From assembly GCA_027493545.1 (NCBI GenBank), contig JAOSKR010000001.1, positions 152,001-216,000 of the forward strand: 64,000 bases of DNA. The letters run 5' to 3'. The DNA is from Roseovarius sp. Its GTDB lineage: Bacteria; Pseudomonadota; Alphaproteobacteria; Rhodobacterales; Rhodobacteraceae. Numbering within the stretch: position 1 is the first letter of the stretch; each line of letters begins with the position of its first letter. Made by a program: the position numbers and the translations under genes. The notes beneath the pieces are model-generated. The model ran no database searches and was not told where the DNA came from. It saw nothing but the letters and a program-made list of their open reading frames with translations. This document shows, one piece after another, positions 17,745 through 26,850 of this stretch.

Positions 17745-19055
17745 TGGCCCTGCCGCACCACCCCTATGCCGGTGATGGCAGCCACACGACCAGCTATTAT
17801 GCGGCCTCGGCCAACCCTGCGCCCGAGCGGCCCGAACTGGTGGGCGACCATCAGATCGACGTCTGCATCGTGGGCGCGGGGTATAGCGGGCTCTCGACCG
17901 GGCTGCACCTTGCCGAAAAGGGCTACGAGGTCGCCATCATCGAGGGCGCGCAGGTCGGGTGGGGTGCGTCGGGGCGCAATGGCGGGCAGATCGTCAACGG
18001 GCTGAACGCCAGCCTGCAGACGATCAGGAAACGCTATGGGCAGGACACCGCTACCTTCGTCGCCGGTCTGGTGCAGGAAGGCGGCGAGATCATCCGCGAA
18101 CGGGTCAGCACCTATGACATCCAGTGCGATCTGAAGGACGGCAACATCTTCACCGGTCTGACCGCCGCCCATATGCGCGAGCTGGAAGAGCGGATGACCC
18201 TCTGGGCGAGCTACGGCATCAAGAACCGGGGAGATGCTGGACAAGGACCAGCTGCGCAAGCACGTCAATTCCGACCTCTACGCCGGCGGGCTGATCGACC
18301 ATTCCGGCGGCCATATGCACCCGCTGAACCTTGCCCTCGGCGAGGCGGCGGCGTTCGAGCAGAACGGCGGTACGATCTACGAGAAGTCTCCGGTGATCGA
18401 CGTCGATCACGCGGCGGCGCGGCCCGTGGTCAGAACCGCAAGAGGGTCGATGACCTGCAAGACGCTGGTGCTGTGCGGCAACGCCTATCTGGGGCACGTG
18501 GTGCCGACGCTGACCTCGCGGGTGATGCCGGTCTCGACCCAGGTAATGGCGACCGAACCGCTGGGCGAGGCGCGCGCGCATGACTTGCTGCCGACGGATA
18601 CCTGCGTCGAGGATATCCGCTACATCCTCGACTACTATCGTCTGTCGGGCGACAAGCGCCTGCTGTTCGGTGGCGGCACTGTTTACGGCGGCGCAGACCC
18701 CAGCGACATCAAGGCCAAGCTGCAGCGCAACATGGACAAGGTGTTCCCGCAGCTCAAGGGCGTCAGGATCGACCATGCCCGGAGCGGCAATTTCGCCCTG
18801 TCGTTCAGCCGCGTGCCGCAAATGGGCCGGATCGGCGACAACACCTATTTCGCGCATGGCTACAGCGGCCATGGCGTCACCGGCTCACACACTTTCGGGC
18901 GCATCCTGTCCGAGGCGATCGACGGCGACCTGACCCGGTTTGACGTCTTCGCCAAGGTGCCGTGGTATCCGTTCCCCGGCGGCCGCATGTTCCGCGTGCC
19001 CTATTCGATGATCGGTTCGTGGTGGTACGGCCTGCGCGACAAACTTGGCGTATGA
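17744..19055 (+). CDS. FAD-dependent amine oxidoreductase (PuuB/DadA-like), one frame break
   Basis: About 437 residues of the D-amino-acid-oxidase fold. It probably oxidises a gamma-glutamylated amine, downstream of the ligase gene it overlaps. The FAD-binding motif is VCIVGAGYSGLSTGLHLAEK, followed by GWGASGRNGGQIVNG, both typical. The C-terminal half (RVPQMGRIGDNTYFAHGYSGHG, split here by frame; then GSHTFGRILSEAIDG) is in a second frame. The break is at CGGGGAG near 18226, where one G fewer restores KNREMLDKDQL. Translation is coupled to the ligase gene. Confidence 0.82.
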
Positions 19056-19088
19056 CGAAGCAAACACATTATCCAAAGGGAGGATAAG

Positions 19089-19990
19089 ATGAGGAAAACG
19101 ACATTGATCTGCAGCGCGCTGGCGCTGAGTGCCGGGGCTGCATGGGCCGACGGTCAACTGAACGTCTATCACTGGTCCGACTACGTGGCCGAGGACACGA
19201 TTGCCAATTTCGAGGCGCAAACCGGCATCACGGTGAATTACGATGTGTTCGACAGCAACGAAGTGCTGGAAACCAAGATACTGACCGGTGCCAGCGGCTA
19301 TGATGTCGTGGTGCCGTCGATCGAATTCCTGGCCCGTCAGGCGCAGGCAGGCGTGTTTGCCAGGATCGACAAGGACAAGCTGTCAAACTAAGGCAACCTC
19401 GACCCCGAGATCCTCAAGATCATCGCGGTAAACGATCCCGACAATATCTATGGTGTGCCCTACATGATGTTCTCCACCGGGATCGGCTAGAATGTCGACA
19501 AGGTGGCCGAACGTATCGACGCCGACAAGATCGGCAGCTGGGACATGGTCTTTGACCCGGAAACCGTCGCCAGGCTGGCCGATTGCGGTGTTGCCGTGCT
19601 GGACTCGCCCTCCGAGGTGATGGCCCCGGCGCTGAACTACCGGGGCTGGATCCGAACTCCGAGGACAAGGCCGATCTGGCAAAGGCCGAAGCGTTGACGA
19701 TGGGGGTTCGTCCCTACGTCCGCTATTTCCATTCCTCGCAATATGTCAATGATCTGGCCAATGGCGATATCTGTGTGTCGATCGGCTATTCCGGCGACGT
19801 CGTGCAAGCGCGCGACCGTACCGCCGAGGCCGGACAGGGAATCAAGGTCGCCTACACGATCCCGCGCGAGGGCGCACAGGTCGGCTTTGACATGATGGCA
19901 ATCCCCGATGACGCGCCAAATCCCGAGAACGCGCTGAAATTCATCAATTACATCCTTCAGCCCAAGGTTGCCGCCGACATCACCAACTGG
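19089..19990 (+). pseudogene. Polyamine ABC-transporter substrate-binding protein (PotF-like), decayed and truncated
   Basis: Periplasmic binding protein of the PotD/PotF group. A signal peptide (MRKTTLICSALALSAGAAWA) is followed by LNVYHWSDYVAEDTIANFEA and SGYDVVVPSIEFLARQAQAG, typical of PotF. Two in-frame stops interrupt it, TAA at 19389-19391 and TAG at 19488-19490, each at a position where relatives have Tyr. A frame change near 19650 follows. Similarity ends at KVAADITN near 19987, where PotF proteins should continue for about 50 residues; instead the sequence runs into a reversed recombinase gene. So transporter function is lost. Confidence 0.85.
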
Positions 19991-20002
19991 AGTGCGCCCC
20001 TC

Positions 20003-20611
20003 GAGGTCGACACCAGGGTAGCGCACCGTGCTGTCCATCTTCGTGTGACCGAGAAGAAGCTGAACCGCCCGCGGATTGCCGGTCTTCCGACAGATCTGGG
20101 CGACCTTTGTCCGGCGCATCGAATGAGTGCCGTAGGCATTCGGCTCAAGGCCGATCGAAGTCACCCACACTCTGACAAGCCGAGCATGCTGCCGGGTAGA
20201 GAGGTGAAGCCGGTCGTGAAAGCGGCGGGGCCACAGATGCTGCGAGCCGAGCATCATAGGATCAGAGAGCCAAGCCATCAGGGATTTTCAAGTTCCCTCG
20301 CTGATCTCGAAGCGGACCGGTTTCCCGGTCTTGCTCTGAACAATTGAGGCGCGTTCCTTTACTTGGCCGGCCACATAAACGTCGGCGACCAAGAGCTTCA
20401 CGAGGTCGCACCCTCGAAGCTTGCTGTCGATGGCAAGGTTGAATGGCGCGAGATCCCTGGTGTGTCCGGCAATCTCGAGACGGCCCCGGATCGCCCAGAC
20501 GTGCTTGGGCAGTAGTGGGCGCTTCTGGCCGACGATGCGGCCCTTGTTCCAGGCGGGACGGCAGGCGCGGATGGCTGGCAAGTTGGCGGTGGAAATATCA
20601 GTTCCTCCCAT
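20003..20611 (-). pseudogene. Tyrosine recombinase (integrase) pseudogene
   Basis: N-terminal part (LPAIRACRPAWNKGRIVGQK, then LLPKHVWAIRGRLEIAGHTR, KLRGCDLVKLLVADVYVAG) and C-terminal part (YGTHSMRRTKVAQICRKTG, LLLGHTKMDSTVRYPGVD) form one small integrase. The Arg, His-x-x-Arg, His and Tyr catalytic positions are recognisable. An in-frame TGA at 20285-20287 separates the halves, consistent with CGA to TGA change. The normal C-terminal 10-20 residues after the Tyr are missing because the gene fuses with potF sequence. Start ATG at 20611. Confidence 0.8.
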
Positions 20612-20978
20612 CCGCCGTGCCCACCTCGTCCTCGACGTCGTGCCGATGGGCCGATCATGGCAGCCCGAGAAGCCCGGATGGCCGCTCCGAGCCCAATTTG
20701 CCGAATGCCGCGGGACGCACGAATGCCCGGTCGCGCCGGCGGGGCAAATATTTTCAACGACTGCCTGGTTCCTGTCTGGGGTTTATGGCCCCGGAAATCG
20801 GGCAATCTGCCGGCCCTTCCCCAAGCGAGCGTTTCAGGAGTTGATCGCAGGTTGCCGAGACCATCGTGAATTGGTACGCGATAGTCTGATTGGCTTTCTG
20901 TCCATGAACCCACGCTGCAGGCCGGCCGCATGCCTGCATTGCCAGGCATCTTGAACAGGTCTTGCCCCCTACCCGGAG
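20612..20978. other. Gene-free stretch inside the island
   Basis: 367 bases between the integrase pseudogene and the tehB remnant. Open frames on both strands lack any recognisable domain or initiation signal. I see nothing beyond island debris. Confidence 0.45.
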
Positions 20979-21550
20979 ATGGAAATGACAGATCTGAACA
21001 GCCGTTACGGCCTGAACCCGCCCCACAGCGAAGTGGTCAACGCTTGCCGGCAGATCGAGCCCTGCGACGCACTCGATATGGGGGTGCTCGAACGGCCGCA
21101 ATGCCCTTTACCTCAGCCAGCAGGGTTTCAAGGTTACCGCAGTGGACAGCAATGCCAATGCCATTGGCATGCTCCAATCCATTGTCGCGCAAGAAGGCAT
21201 CAGCAGTATCGATCCGCGTGTCTATGACATCAACCAGGCCGGATTGGATGCCGACTATGGGTTCATTGCCTGTACCGTGACCCTGATGTTTCTCGACCCC
21301 GGGCGGGTCGAGGCCGTTATCGCCGACATGCAGACGCATACGGTGCCCGGCGGCTCCAATCTGATCGTTTGTGCCATGGATACGGCCGCTCACCCGTGCC
21401 CGATCGGGTTCCCGTTCACCCCTGCATGAAGGCCAGCTCAGCACGATCTATCAGGGCTGGGAAATGCTCAAGTACAACGAAGACCTTGGCACCATGCACA
21501 ACGGGGCACAGCTACAGTTTGCAACCATGCTGGCGCGCAAACCGGCATAG
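20979..21550 (+). pseudogene. TehB-like SAM-dependent methyltransferase, frame-broken
   Basis: Sequence in three frames rebuilds a TehB-type tellurite-resistance methyltransferase: LNSRYGLNPPHSEVVNACRQ, then NGRNALYLSQQGFKVTAVDS and GFIACTVTLMFLDPGRVEAV with [20 protein letters not shown], and finally [20 protein letters not shown] with [12 protein letters not shown] at the stop. Breaks lie near 21084 (extra G in a G run) and 21420. The SAM-binding glycine motif reads GCSNGRN instead of GCGNGRN. The gap before [10 protein letters not shown] is a few residues short. With its lower GC content it looks acquired and now decaying, though two sequencing errors cannot be excluded. Confidence 0.7.
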
Positions 21551-22031
21551 GCGCCAACGTCCTCGAACACGCGCACGGCACCGTGCCATACCAGCCGCTC
21601 TTTCTGGCAAGAGATATCTTGGGGGGCGGGGAAAGCTCTTGCGCGTCCGCGAATGTCGCCGGCAGGTGGCCTGTGGCTCCAAAACGACCCTTTGTCGAGC
21701 GGTGATCGAAAGCTGACATTGGTTCACTTGCCGTGAATTCACACGTCTTCCCGCAATGCAGTCAGTGACCTCGAGATAGAGCTGCACCATGCAATGAATC
21801 TCGGCTCTGGGGACACTGCATCACGCCGACGAGGGGCAGCGGGAACGGCACCAGTGGACTGAAAGCAGGCATTCTTGGTCCGGTTCGCCGCACCATTCAC
21901 AACCAGATGTCACCTCATCGAGTGACAAGATGGTGACACGAGACTGCATGCAGAAAAGTGACAAGACCGTCAAAAGGTAACAGGTTACCGCGTAACCCAC
22001 TCAAAAACCAATCGAATTACCAGGAAGACAG
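21551..22031. other. Gene-free segment with clustered short repeats beside tRNA-Ala
   Basis: 480 bases without a convincing gene. It holds a direct repeat AGTGACAAGA (21921-21930 and 21957-21966), an inverted pair TGTCACC/GGTGACA (21908-21914, 21932-21938) and a near-perfect palindrome GGTAACAGGTTACC (21976-21989). This cluster ends about 40 bases from the 3' end of the tRNA gene and could be what is left of an integration site, or a terminator region for the tRNA transcript. Confidence 0.5.
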
Positions 22032-22107
<76 letters not shown>

Positions 22108-22196
22108 GTGCCACAGCGGCCCCGAGAGGGCCGCGATCCGCCGCTATCTAGGCAAAGCGCGGGGCGGGATCAAGCGGAAAATCCCGCCCGCCGCGA

Positions 22197-22526
22197 TCAG
22201 CTGTCGGTGTCGTCGTCGGCAATGTCGGCAATGTCGTCGAGCGAGACGGTGTCGTCGTCGTCATCGTCATCGTCGAGAACGTCGTCACCCAGATCGACAT
22301 CGACGTCATCGTCGTCGAGCACCTCGACGTCGGCGTCCTTGTCCGATCCGCGCATCTTCTTGGTTTCCGCGTCCTCGGCATCGGCGATGATCGTGCGGCT
22401 CTTGCCGCCTTCGAATCGCACTTCCTCACCCGTGTAGGGGCTGACGATCGGAGTCTTGTTGAGATCGTAGAAACGTTTGCCGGTGGTCGGGCAGACACGC
22501 TTGACGCCCCATTCTTCCTTGGGCAT
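22197..22526 (-). CDS. TIGR02300-family protein (FYDLN acid domain)
   Basis: 109 residues, typical of alphaproteobacteria, function unknown. The N-terminus MPKEEWGVKRVCPTTGKRFY with the FYDLN motif is diagnostic, followed by PIVSPYTGEEV; a single visible Cys lies in the N-terminal segment. The C-terminal half is a run of Asp-rich acidic repeats, which may bind a basic partner or nucleic acid proteins. ATG at 22526 is taken because the conserved domain starts there; a longer start at 22577 adds basic residues not seen in the family. tRNA-Ala lies downstream on the same strand. Confidence 0.9.
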   Translation of the reverse strand: MPKEEWGVKRVCPTTGKRFYDLNKTPIVSPYTGEEVRFEGGKSRTIIADAEDAETKKMRGSDKDADVEVLDDDDVDVDLGDDVLDDDDDDDDTVSLDDIADIADDDTDS

Positions 22527-22646
22527 GGATGATCCTTTATTTGCAACTCTCATGGCCTTGCGGACGATCCGCGCCACCTGCCATAACCGGGGGAGGTGTC
22601 AAAGGCTTTGCGCAATCCCGCGCGCACCGTTCCACTGAAGTGGCAT

Positions 22647-23337
22647 ATGGGCGAACACATCCTTCCAGGCAACCCCCGTTGCCCTGATCCTGCGCCGATC
22701 GGCGCGGGCGCGCCGGATCTCGCTGCGGGTCTCGGCGCTCGACGGGCGCGTGACGCTCACGCTGCCTCCCGGTGTGCCCGAATCCCGGGCGCTGGATTTC
22801 GCCGGGCAGAAGGCGGACTGGCTGCGCCGGCAGCTGCGCGATCGCCCCGATACGGTGCCGGTGACCATCGGCGCCACTCTGCCGCTGGGCGGGGTGCCGA
22901 TGCGTATCGTCTCGGCGCCCGGCGCGGGGGTGCGGGCGGAGGGCGGCCGGCTGCTGGTGCCCGGCCCCGCCGGGACCGCGCCCGCCCGGCTGCGCGCCTG
23001 GCTCAGGGCCCGCGCCCGTGACCGGCTGGCCGAGGCCTCGGACCGCCACGCCGTGGCCCTCGGCCGCACCTATGCCCGCATCACCCTGCGCGACACCCGC
23101 TCGCGCTGGGGGTCGTGCTCGGCCAGGAGCGGACTGTCCTATTCCTGGCGCCTGATCATGGCGCCGCCCGAAGTGCTCGACTACGTCGCCGCCCACGAGG
23201 TCGCGCACCTGGCCGAGATGAACCATTCGCCCGCCTTCTGGGCCACGGTCGCGCGGCTGATGCCCGGCCATGCCGCGCCGCGCCGCTGGCTGCGCGACAA
23301 CGGTGCGTCGCTGCACCGCTACCGTTTTGGCGATTGA
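22647..23337 (+). CDS. YgjP-like zinc metallopeptidase (DUF45), one frame break
   Basis: About 230 residues of the YgjP/SprT-like M48-related group. The zinc motif HEVAHLAEMNHSPAFW (HExxH plus downstream His) and the upstream RWGSCSARSGLSYSWRLIMA signature are clear. The N-terminal strand region (ALILRRSARARRISLRVSAL) lies in the main frame, but the only sensible start, ATG 22647 (MGEHILPGNP), is in another frame; removing one C from the C run near 22673 joins them. Cellular role in the family is poorly known. It is divergent from the TIGR02300 gene. Confidence 0.8.
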
Positions 23338-23349
23338 CGGGCGCGGCAT

Positions 23350-23361
23350 TTGTGATCACAA
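23350..23361. promoter_or_regulatory. Operator-like palindrome before the GntR gene
   Basis: Perfect 12-base palindrome TTGTGATCACAA, ending 9 bases before the regulator's ATG. Such sites are typical of FadR-type GntR regulators acting on their own promoter; a CRP-like site (TGTGA-TCACA core without spacer) is less likely because the half-sites are adjacent. Confidence 0.5.
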
Positions 23362-23370
23362 TGGTGTTCC

Positions 23371-24021
23371 ATGCTCGCCGCCGCCCGCTCCGATCCGGCC
23401 CCCAGTTCGGCCCATGACCGGGTCTATCGCGGGTTGCGCGGGCGCATCATGCACGGCGATCTGGCCCCGGGCCACGCGCTGACGCTGCGCGGGCTGGCGG
23501 CCGAATACGGTGTCTCGATGACGCCCGCGCGCGAGGCGGTGCGCCGCTTGTCCGCCGAAGGGGCGCTGACCGTATCCAGTTCGGGCCGGGTGACGACGCC
23601 GGAGCTCAGCAACGAGCGCATCGAGGAGCTTGCCGCCCTGCGCACCCTGATCGAGGTCGAACTCGCCAGTCGCGCCCTGCCGCGCGCGCATATCGCGCTC
23701 ATCGACCGGCTGCAGACCATCAACGGCCTCATCGTCGAGGTCATCGCCCAGAGGGACGCGGTGGGCTATATCCGGCGCAACCTCGAATTTCACCGCACGC
23801 TCTATCTGCGTGCCCAGGCGCCGGCGATGCTGGCGATGGCCGAGACGGTGTGGCTGCAGCTGGGGCCGACCATGCGCATGCTCTATACCCGCGTCCACCG
23901 CCAGGAGCCGCCGCATTATCACCGCCTCATCATCGCCGCGCTCAAGGCCGGGGACGAACCGGGCCTGCGCCTTGCGGTGCGCTCGGACGTCACCCAGGGC
24001 CTGAAGATGCTGCTCTCGTGA
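23371..24021 (+). CDS. GntR-family transcriptional regulator (FCD/FadR type)
   Basis: 216 residues. Winged helix from about residue 15 to 80 (RVYRGLRGRIMHGDLAPGHA, then MTPAREAVRRLSAEGALTV), then an FCD effector domain (LAALRTLIEVELASRAL, FHRTLYLRAQAPAM, VWLQLGPTMRMLY). Effector unknown. The similarity to the island regulator at 15571 across the FCD domain (FHRTLY and WLQLGP) puts both in one subfamily, some of whose members control amino-acid or polyamine genes. No strong Shine-Dalgarno is seen, and the gene may be translated from a near-leaderless transcript. The downstream 170 bases hold no clear gene. Confidence 0.88.
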   Translation: MLAAARSDPAPSSAHDRVYRGLRGRIMHGDLAPGHALTLRGLAAEYGVSMTPAREAVRRLSAEGALTVSSSGRVTTPELSNERIEELAALRTLIEVELASRALPRAHIALIDRLQTINGLIVEVIAQRDAVGYIRRNLEFHRTLYLRAQAPAMLAMAETVWLQLGPTMRMLYTRVHRQEPPHYHRLIIAALKAGDEPGLRLAVRSDVTQGLKMLLS

Positions 24022-24193
24022 TGGCCGGGCTGGCCTGACGCCCGTTCGCAACCCGATCGCCGCGGGTCTGCGGCTTCACCGTCCGGGTGCCGGGCGGGTC
24101 AACCTGCTGCTCATTCATTTCGGCGTCAGGCAGGGCATGATCGACCCGCGCGAGACCGGCCACCACGCCTGAGGTGCCCGAAACGGCATGACC

Positions 24194-25156
24194 TCAGGCC
24201 GCCAGCCCCTTGTCGCCCATCTTCAGGAATTTCCGGCGCCGTTCCCTGATCAGCGCCGCGCGGTCCTTGCCGTCGAGTTCGGCCAGCATCTCTTCGATCG
24301 CCTCGCCCACCGCCTTGAGTGTCGCCGCGCGGTCGCGATGGGCGCCGCCCGGCGGCTCGGGGATCACCCGGTCGGCCACGCCGAGCCGCATCAGGTCCTG
24401 CGCGGTCAGGCGCAGCGCTTCGGCCGCCTCGCGCATCTTCTCGGCGTCCTTCCACAGGATCGAGGCGCAACCCTCGGGGCTGATCACCGAATAGACCGAA
24501 TGCTCGAGCATCGCCACGCGGTCGGCCGAGGCAAACGCCACCGCCCCGCCCGATCCGCCCTCGCCGATGATGACGCTGACGAACGGCACGCCCACCCTCA
24601 GGCAGGTCTCGGTCGAGCGCGCGATCGCCTCGGATTGCCCGCGCTCCTCGGCGCCCTTGCCGGGATAGGCGCCGGGGGTGTCGACCAGCGTGATCAACGG
24701 CAGGCCGAACCTGTCGGCCATCTGCATCAGCCGGATCGCCTTGCGATACCCCTCGGGGCGGGCCATGCCGAAATTGCGCTCGATGCGGCTCTTGGTGTCG
24801 TGGCCCTTTTCGTGGCCGATCACCATCACCGGGCGGTCGCCAAACCGCGCCAGCCCGCCCATCACCGCCTGGTCGTCTGCGAAATTGCGGTCGCCGGCCA
24901 GGGCGGTGAATTCGGTGAAAAGCGCCTCGATGTAGTCCTTGCAGTGCGGGCGCTCGGGGTGGCGGGCGACCTGGCATTTGCGCCACGGGGTGAGGTTCTT
25001 GTAGAGATCGCGCAGCAGCGCCGCCGCCTTCTTGTCCAGCGCGCCGGCCTCGGCCTCGACATCCATGTCCTCGCTGGCCCGCGCCATCGCGCGCAGCTCT
25101 TCGGCCTTGCCTTCGATCTCCGCCAGAGGCTTTTCGAAATCGAGGTAGATGGTCAT
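24194..25156 (-). CDS. accA: Acetyl-CoA carboxylase carboxyltransferase subunit alpha
   Basis: Makes malonyl-CoA together with AccD by transferring carboxyl from biotin, the first step of fatty-acid synthesis in the cytosol. 320 residues, the normal length. [20 protein letters not shown] starts the protein; [59 protein letters not shown] and [20 protein letters not shown] are conserved carboxyltransferase motifs. Uninterrupted frame. Confidence 0.97.
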   Translation of the reverse strand: MTIYLDFEKPLAEIEGKAEELRAMARASEDMDVEAEAGALDKKAAALLRDLYKNLTPWRKCQVARHPERPHCKDYIEALFTEFTALAGDRNFADDQAVMGGLARFGDRPVMVIGHEKGHDTKSRIERNFGMARPEGYRKAIRLMQMADRFGLPLITLVDTPGAYPGKGAEERGQSEAIARSTETCLRVGVPFVSVIIGEGGSGGAVAFASADRVAMLEHSVYSVISPEGCASILWKDAEKMREAAEALRLTAQDLMRLGVADRVIPEPPGGAHRDRAATLKAVGEAIEEMLAELDGKDRAALIRERRRKFLKMGDKGLAA

Positions 25157-25310
25157 TCCCGCGCTCCTGCCAGTGCCATGGCGTTATATGACTTTCCCGG
25201 CGGCGATTTGCAATCGGAACACCGTCCTGGCCGCGGCACCCCGGAGGGTCGGCGCCGATGCCGGCCTCTTGCGCCATCGCTCAAACGGAGCGCCGGCGGC
25301 CGACGGTGTC

Positions 25311-25336
25311 ATTTCGAGTATTTCCCGCAAGATGAA
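25311..25336. other. Short intergenic motif (CGAGTATTT..CAAGATGAA)
   Basis: ATTTCGAGTATTT followed by CCCGCAAGATGAA lies in the 226 bases between accA and the small membrane-protein genes. I recall very similar motifs in intergenic regions of many Rhodobacterales genomes, without a known role; this is memory rather than a search. Nothing else is seen in this spacer. Confidence 0.35.
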
Positions 25337-25382
25337 CGCCCGGGCGAAGCGCCCCACCCGTGTCGGGCCGCGCCGGGTCGGC

Positions 25383-25625
25383 CTATTTCCGCCCCGCGAT
25401 CCAGGTCTGCCAGACCCAGATCAGCAACAGCGCCCCCAGCACCGCGCCGACGAGACCGGCCAGCATCCCCATCATCGTCAGCAGCACCCGCAGCACCAGA
25501 CCGCCCACCAGCGCCCCGGCGATACCGATGGCCACGGTGGTGACGATGCCGGTCTCGAGCCGCATCAGCCGGGTGGCCAGAAACCCCGCCGCCGCGCCGA
25601 TGATGATCAGCCAGACAGCCATCAT
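25383..25625 (-). CDS. GlsB/YeaQ/YmgE-family small membrane protein
   Basis: 80 residues with three hydrophobic helices and the Gly-rich pattern of the transglycosylase-associated (YeaQ/YmgE) family, linked to stress response but without a proven activity. Visible: WLIIIGAAAGFLATRLMRLE, IAGALVGGLVLRVLL and LVGAVLGALLLIWVW. ATG at 25625 is preceded by AGGAGGG. It lies 11 bases downstream of another small membrane-protein gene on the same strand. Confidence 0.8.
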   Translation of the reverse strand: MMAVWLIIIGAAAGFLATRLMRLETGIVTTVAIGIAGALVGGLVLRVLLTMMGMLAGLVGAVLGALLLIWVWQTWIAGRK

Positions 25626-25636
25626 GACCCGCCCTC

Positions 25637-25879
25637 CTATCGCCTCTTGCGCCAATGCGTCGGCACGATCACCAGCGCGCCGACCGACGAGACGATCGCG
25701 TCCACCCCCGGCGAGCCAAAGCCCAGCCCGAACATGATGCGCACGAAGTAGAACAGGAACGCGCCGCCCACGCAGATGATGATCGACGGCAGATAGCCGT
25801 TGCGGGTAAAGCCCGAGCGTTCGCTGGCATAGCCGACGATGCCGGCGATCACGACGGTGCCGAAAAGCCGCAGGAACAT
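25637..25879 (-). CDS. Small membrane protein
   Basis: 80 residues with helices FLRLFGTVVIAGIVGYASE and LPSIIICVGGAFLFYFVRIM and a final hydrophobic part (AIVSSVGALVIVPTHWRKRR). It resembles the transglycosylase-associated group but the match is weaker than for its neighbour. ATG at 25879 is preceded by GGAGGG. It is likely co-transcribed with fmt upstream (10 bases) and the YeaQ-like gene downstream. Confidence 0.65.
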   Translation of the reverse strand: MFLRLFGTVVIAGIVGYASERSGFTRNGYLPSIIICVGGAFLFYFVRIMFGLGFGSPGVDAIVSSVGALVIVPTHWRKRR

Positions 25880-25889
25880 CGCCCCTCCC

Positions 25890-26807
25890 TCAGGGCCGCG
25901 CGCCAAGGCGCGTCCCCGCGGGCACCGCCATGCCGCGCAGGAACGCATTCGCATCCTGTGCCGCGCGACCTGCCCGTTGCAAGCGTGAAATCCGCACCGC
26001 GCCCTGACCGCAGGCAATGGTCAGTGCGTCGTCGAGCACCTCGCCCGGGGCGCCCCGCCCCTCGGCCAGCTTTGAGCCCAGCAGCTTGACCCGCTCGCCG
26101 CCGATTTCGGTCCAGGCGCCGGGAAAGGGCGACAGGCCGCGGATGCGCGCGTCGACCGCCGGCGCCGGCGCGGTCCAGTCGATCCGCGCCTCGGCCTTGT
26201 CGATCTTGTCGGCATAGGTCACGCCCGCCTCGGGCTGGGGCTTGGGCACCAGCGTGCCGAGCCGCGCCAGCGCCGCGACAATGAGCCGCGCGCCGAGCGC
26301 CGCCAGCCGGTCGTGCAGGCTGCCGGCAGTATCCTCGGGCCCGATCGGCACCGCCTCGCGCATCAGCACCGGCCCGGTATCGAGCCCCGCCTCCATCCGC
26401 ATGATCGAGACGCCGGTCTCGATGTCGCCGGCCATGATCGCGCGCTGGATCGGCGCCGCGCCGCGCCAGCGCGGCAGGAGCGAGGCGTGGATGTTGAGAC
26501 AGCCTTGCCGGGGCGCCGCCAGCACCGGCGGCGGCAGGATGAGGCCATAGGCCACCACCACCGCCGCATCTGCCTTGAGCGCCGCGAATTCGGCCTGCGC
26601 TTCGGCTCCTTTCAGGCTTTCGGGATGGCGCACCTCGAGGCCCAGCGCCTCGGCCCGCGCCTGCACCGGGCCCGGCCGGGGCCGTTTGCCGCGCCCCGCC
26701 GGGCGCGGCGGCTGGCAATAGACCGCCGCGATCTCGTGGCCCGCCCCGATCAGCGCCTCGAGCGCGGGCACCGAGAAATCGGGCGTGCCCATGAAGATCA
26801 GGCGCAT
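25890..26807 (-). CDS. fmt: Methionyl-tRNA formyltransferase
   Basis: Formylates initiator Met-tRNA using 10-formyl-tetrahydrofolate. 305 residues. The Rossmann-like N-terminus ([20 protein letters not shown]), the catalytic segment [20 protein letters not shown] with Asn-His, and the later [13 protein letters not shown] with the catalytic Asp are all present. The C-terminal OB-like domain begins about residue 200. It follows def by 43 bases on the same strand, the usual def-fmt pair. Confidence 0.97.
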   Translation of the reverse strand: MRLIFMGTPDFSVPALEALIGAGHEIAAVYCQPPRPAGRGKRPRPGPVQARAEALGLEVRHPESLKGAEAQAEFAALKADAAVVVAYGLILPPPVLAAPRQGCLNIHASLLPRWRGAAPIQRAIMAGDIETGVSIMRMEAGLDTGPVLMREAVPIGPEDTAGSLHDRLAALGARLIVAALARLGTLVPKPQPEAGVTYADKIDKAEARIDWTAPAPAVDARIRGLSPFPGAWTEIGGERVKLLGSKLAEGRGAPGEVLDDALTIACGQGAVRISRLQRAGRAAQDANAFLRGMAVPAGTRLGARP

Positions 26808-26850
26808 CGCGCGCCTTTTGGGGCAGGACGCATGAGGGCGGCGCGCAGCT

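Noticed and set aside
20398-20949. Minus-strand 183-residue open frame beside the integrase
   Set aside because: Composition is unlike a protein and it overlaps the integrase pseudogene in another frame.
24022-24193. Short reading frame ending RETGHHA between the GntR gene and accA
   Set aside because: About 45 codons with no start signal or recognisable family; not enough to call a gene or remnant.
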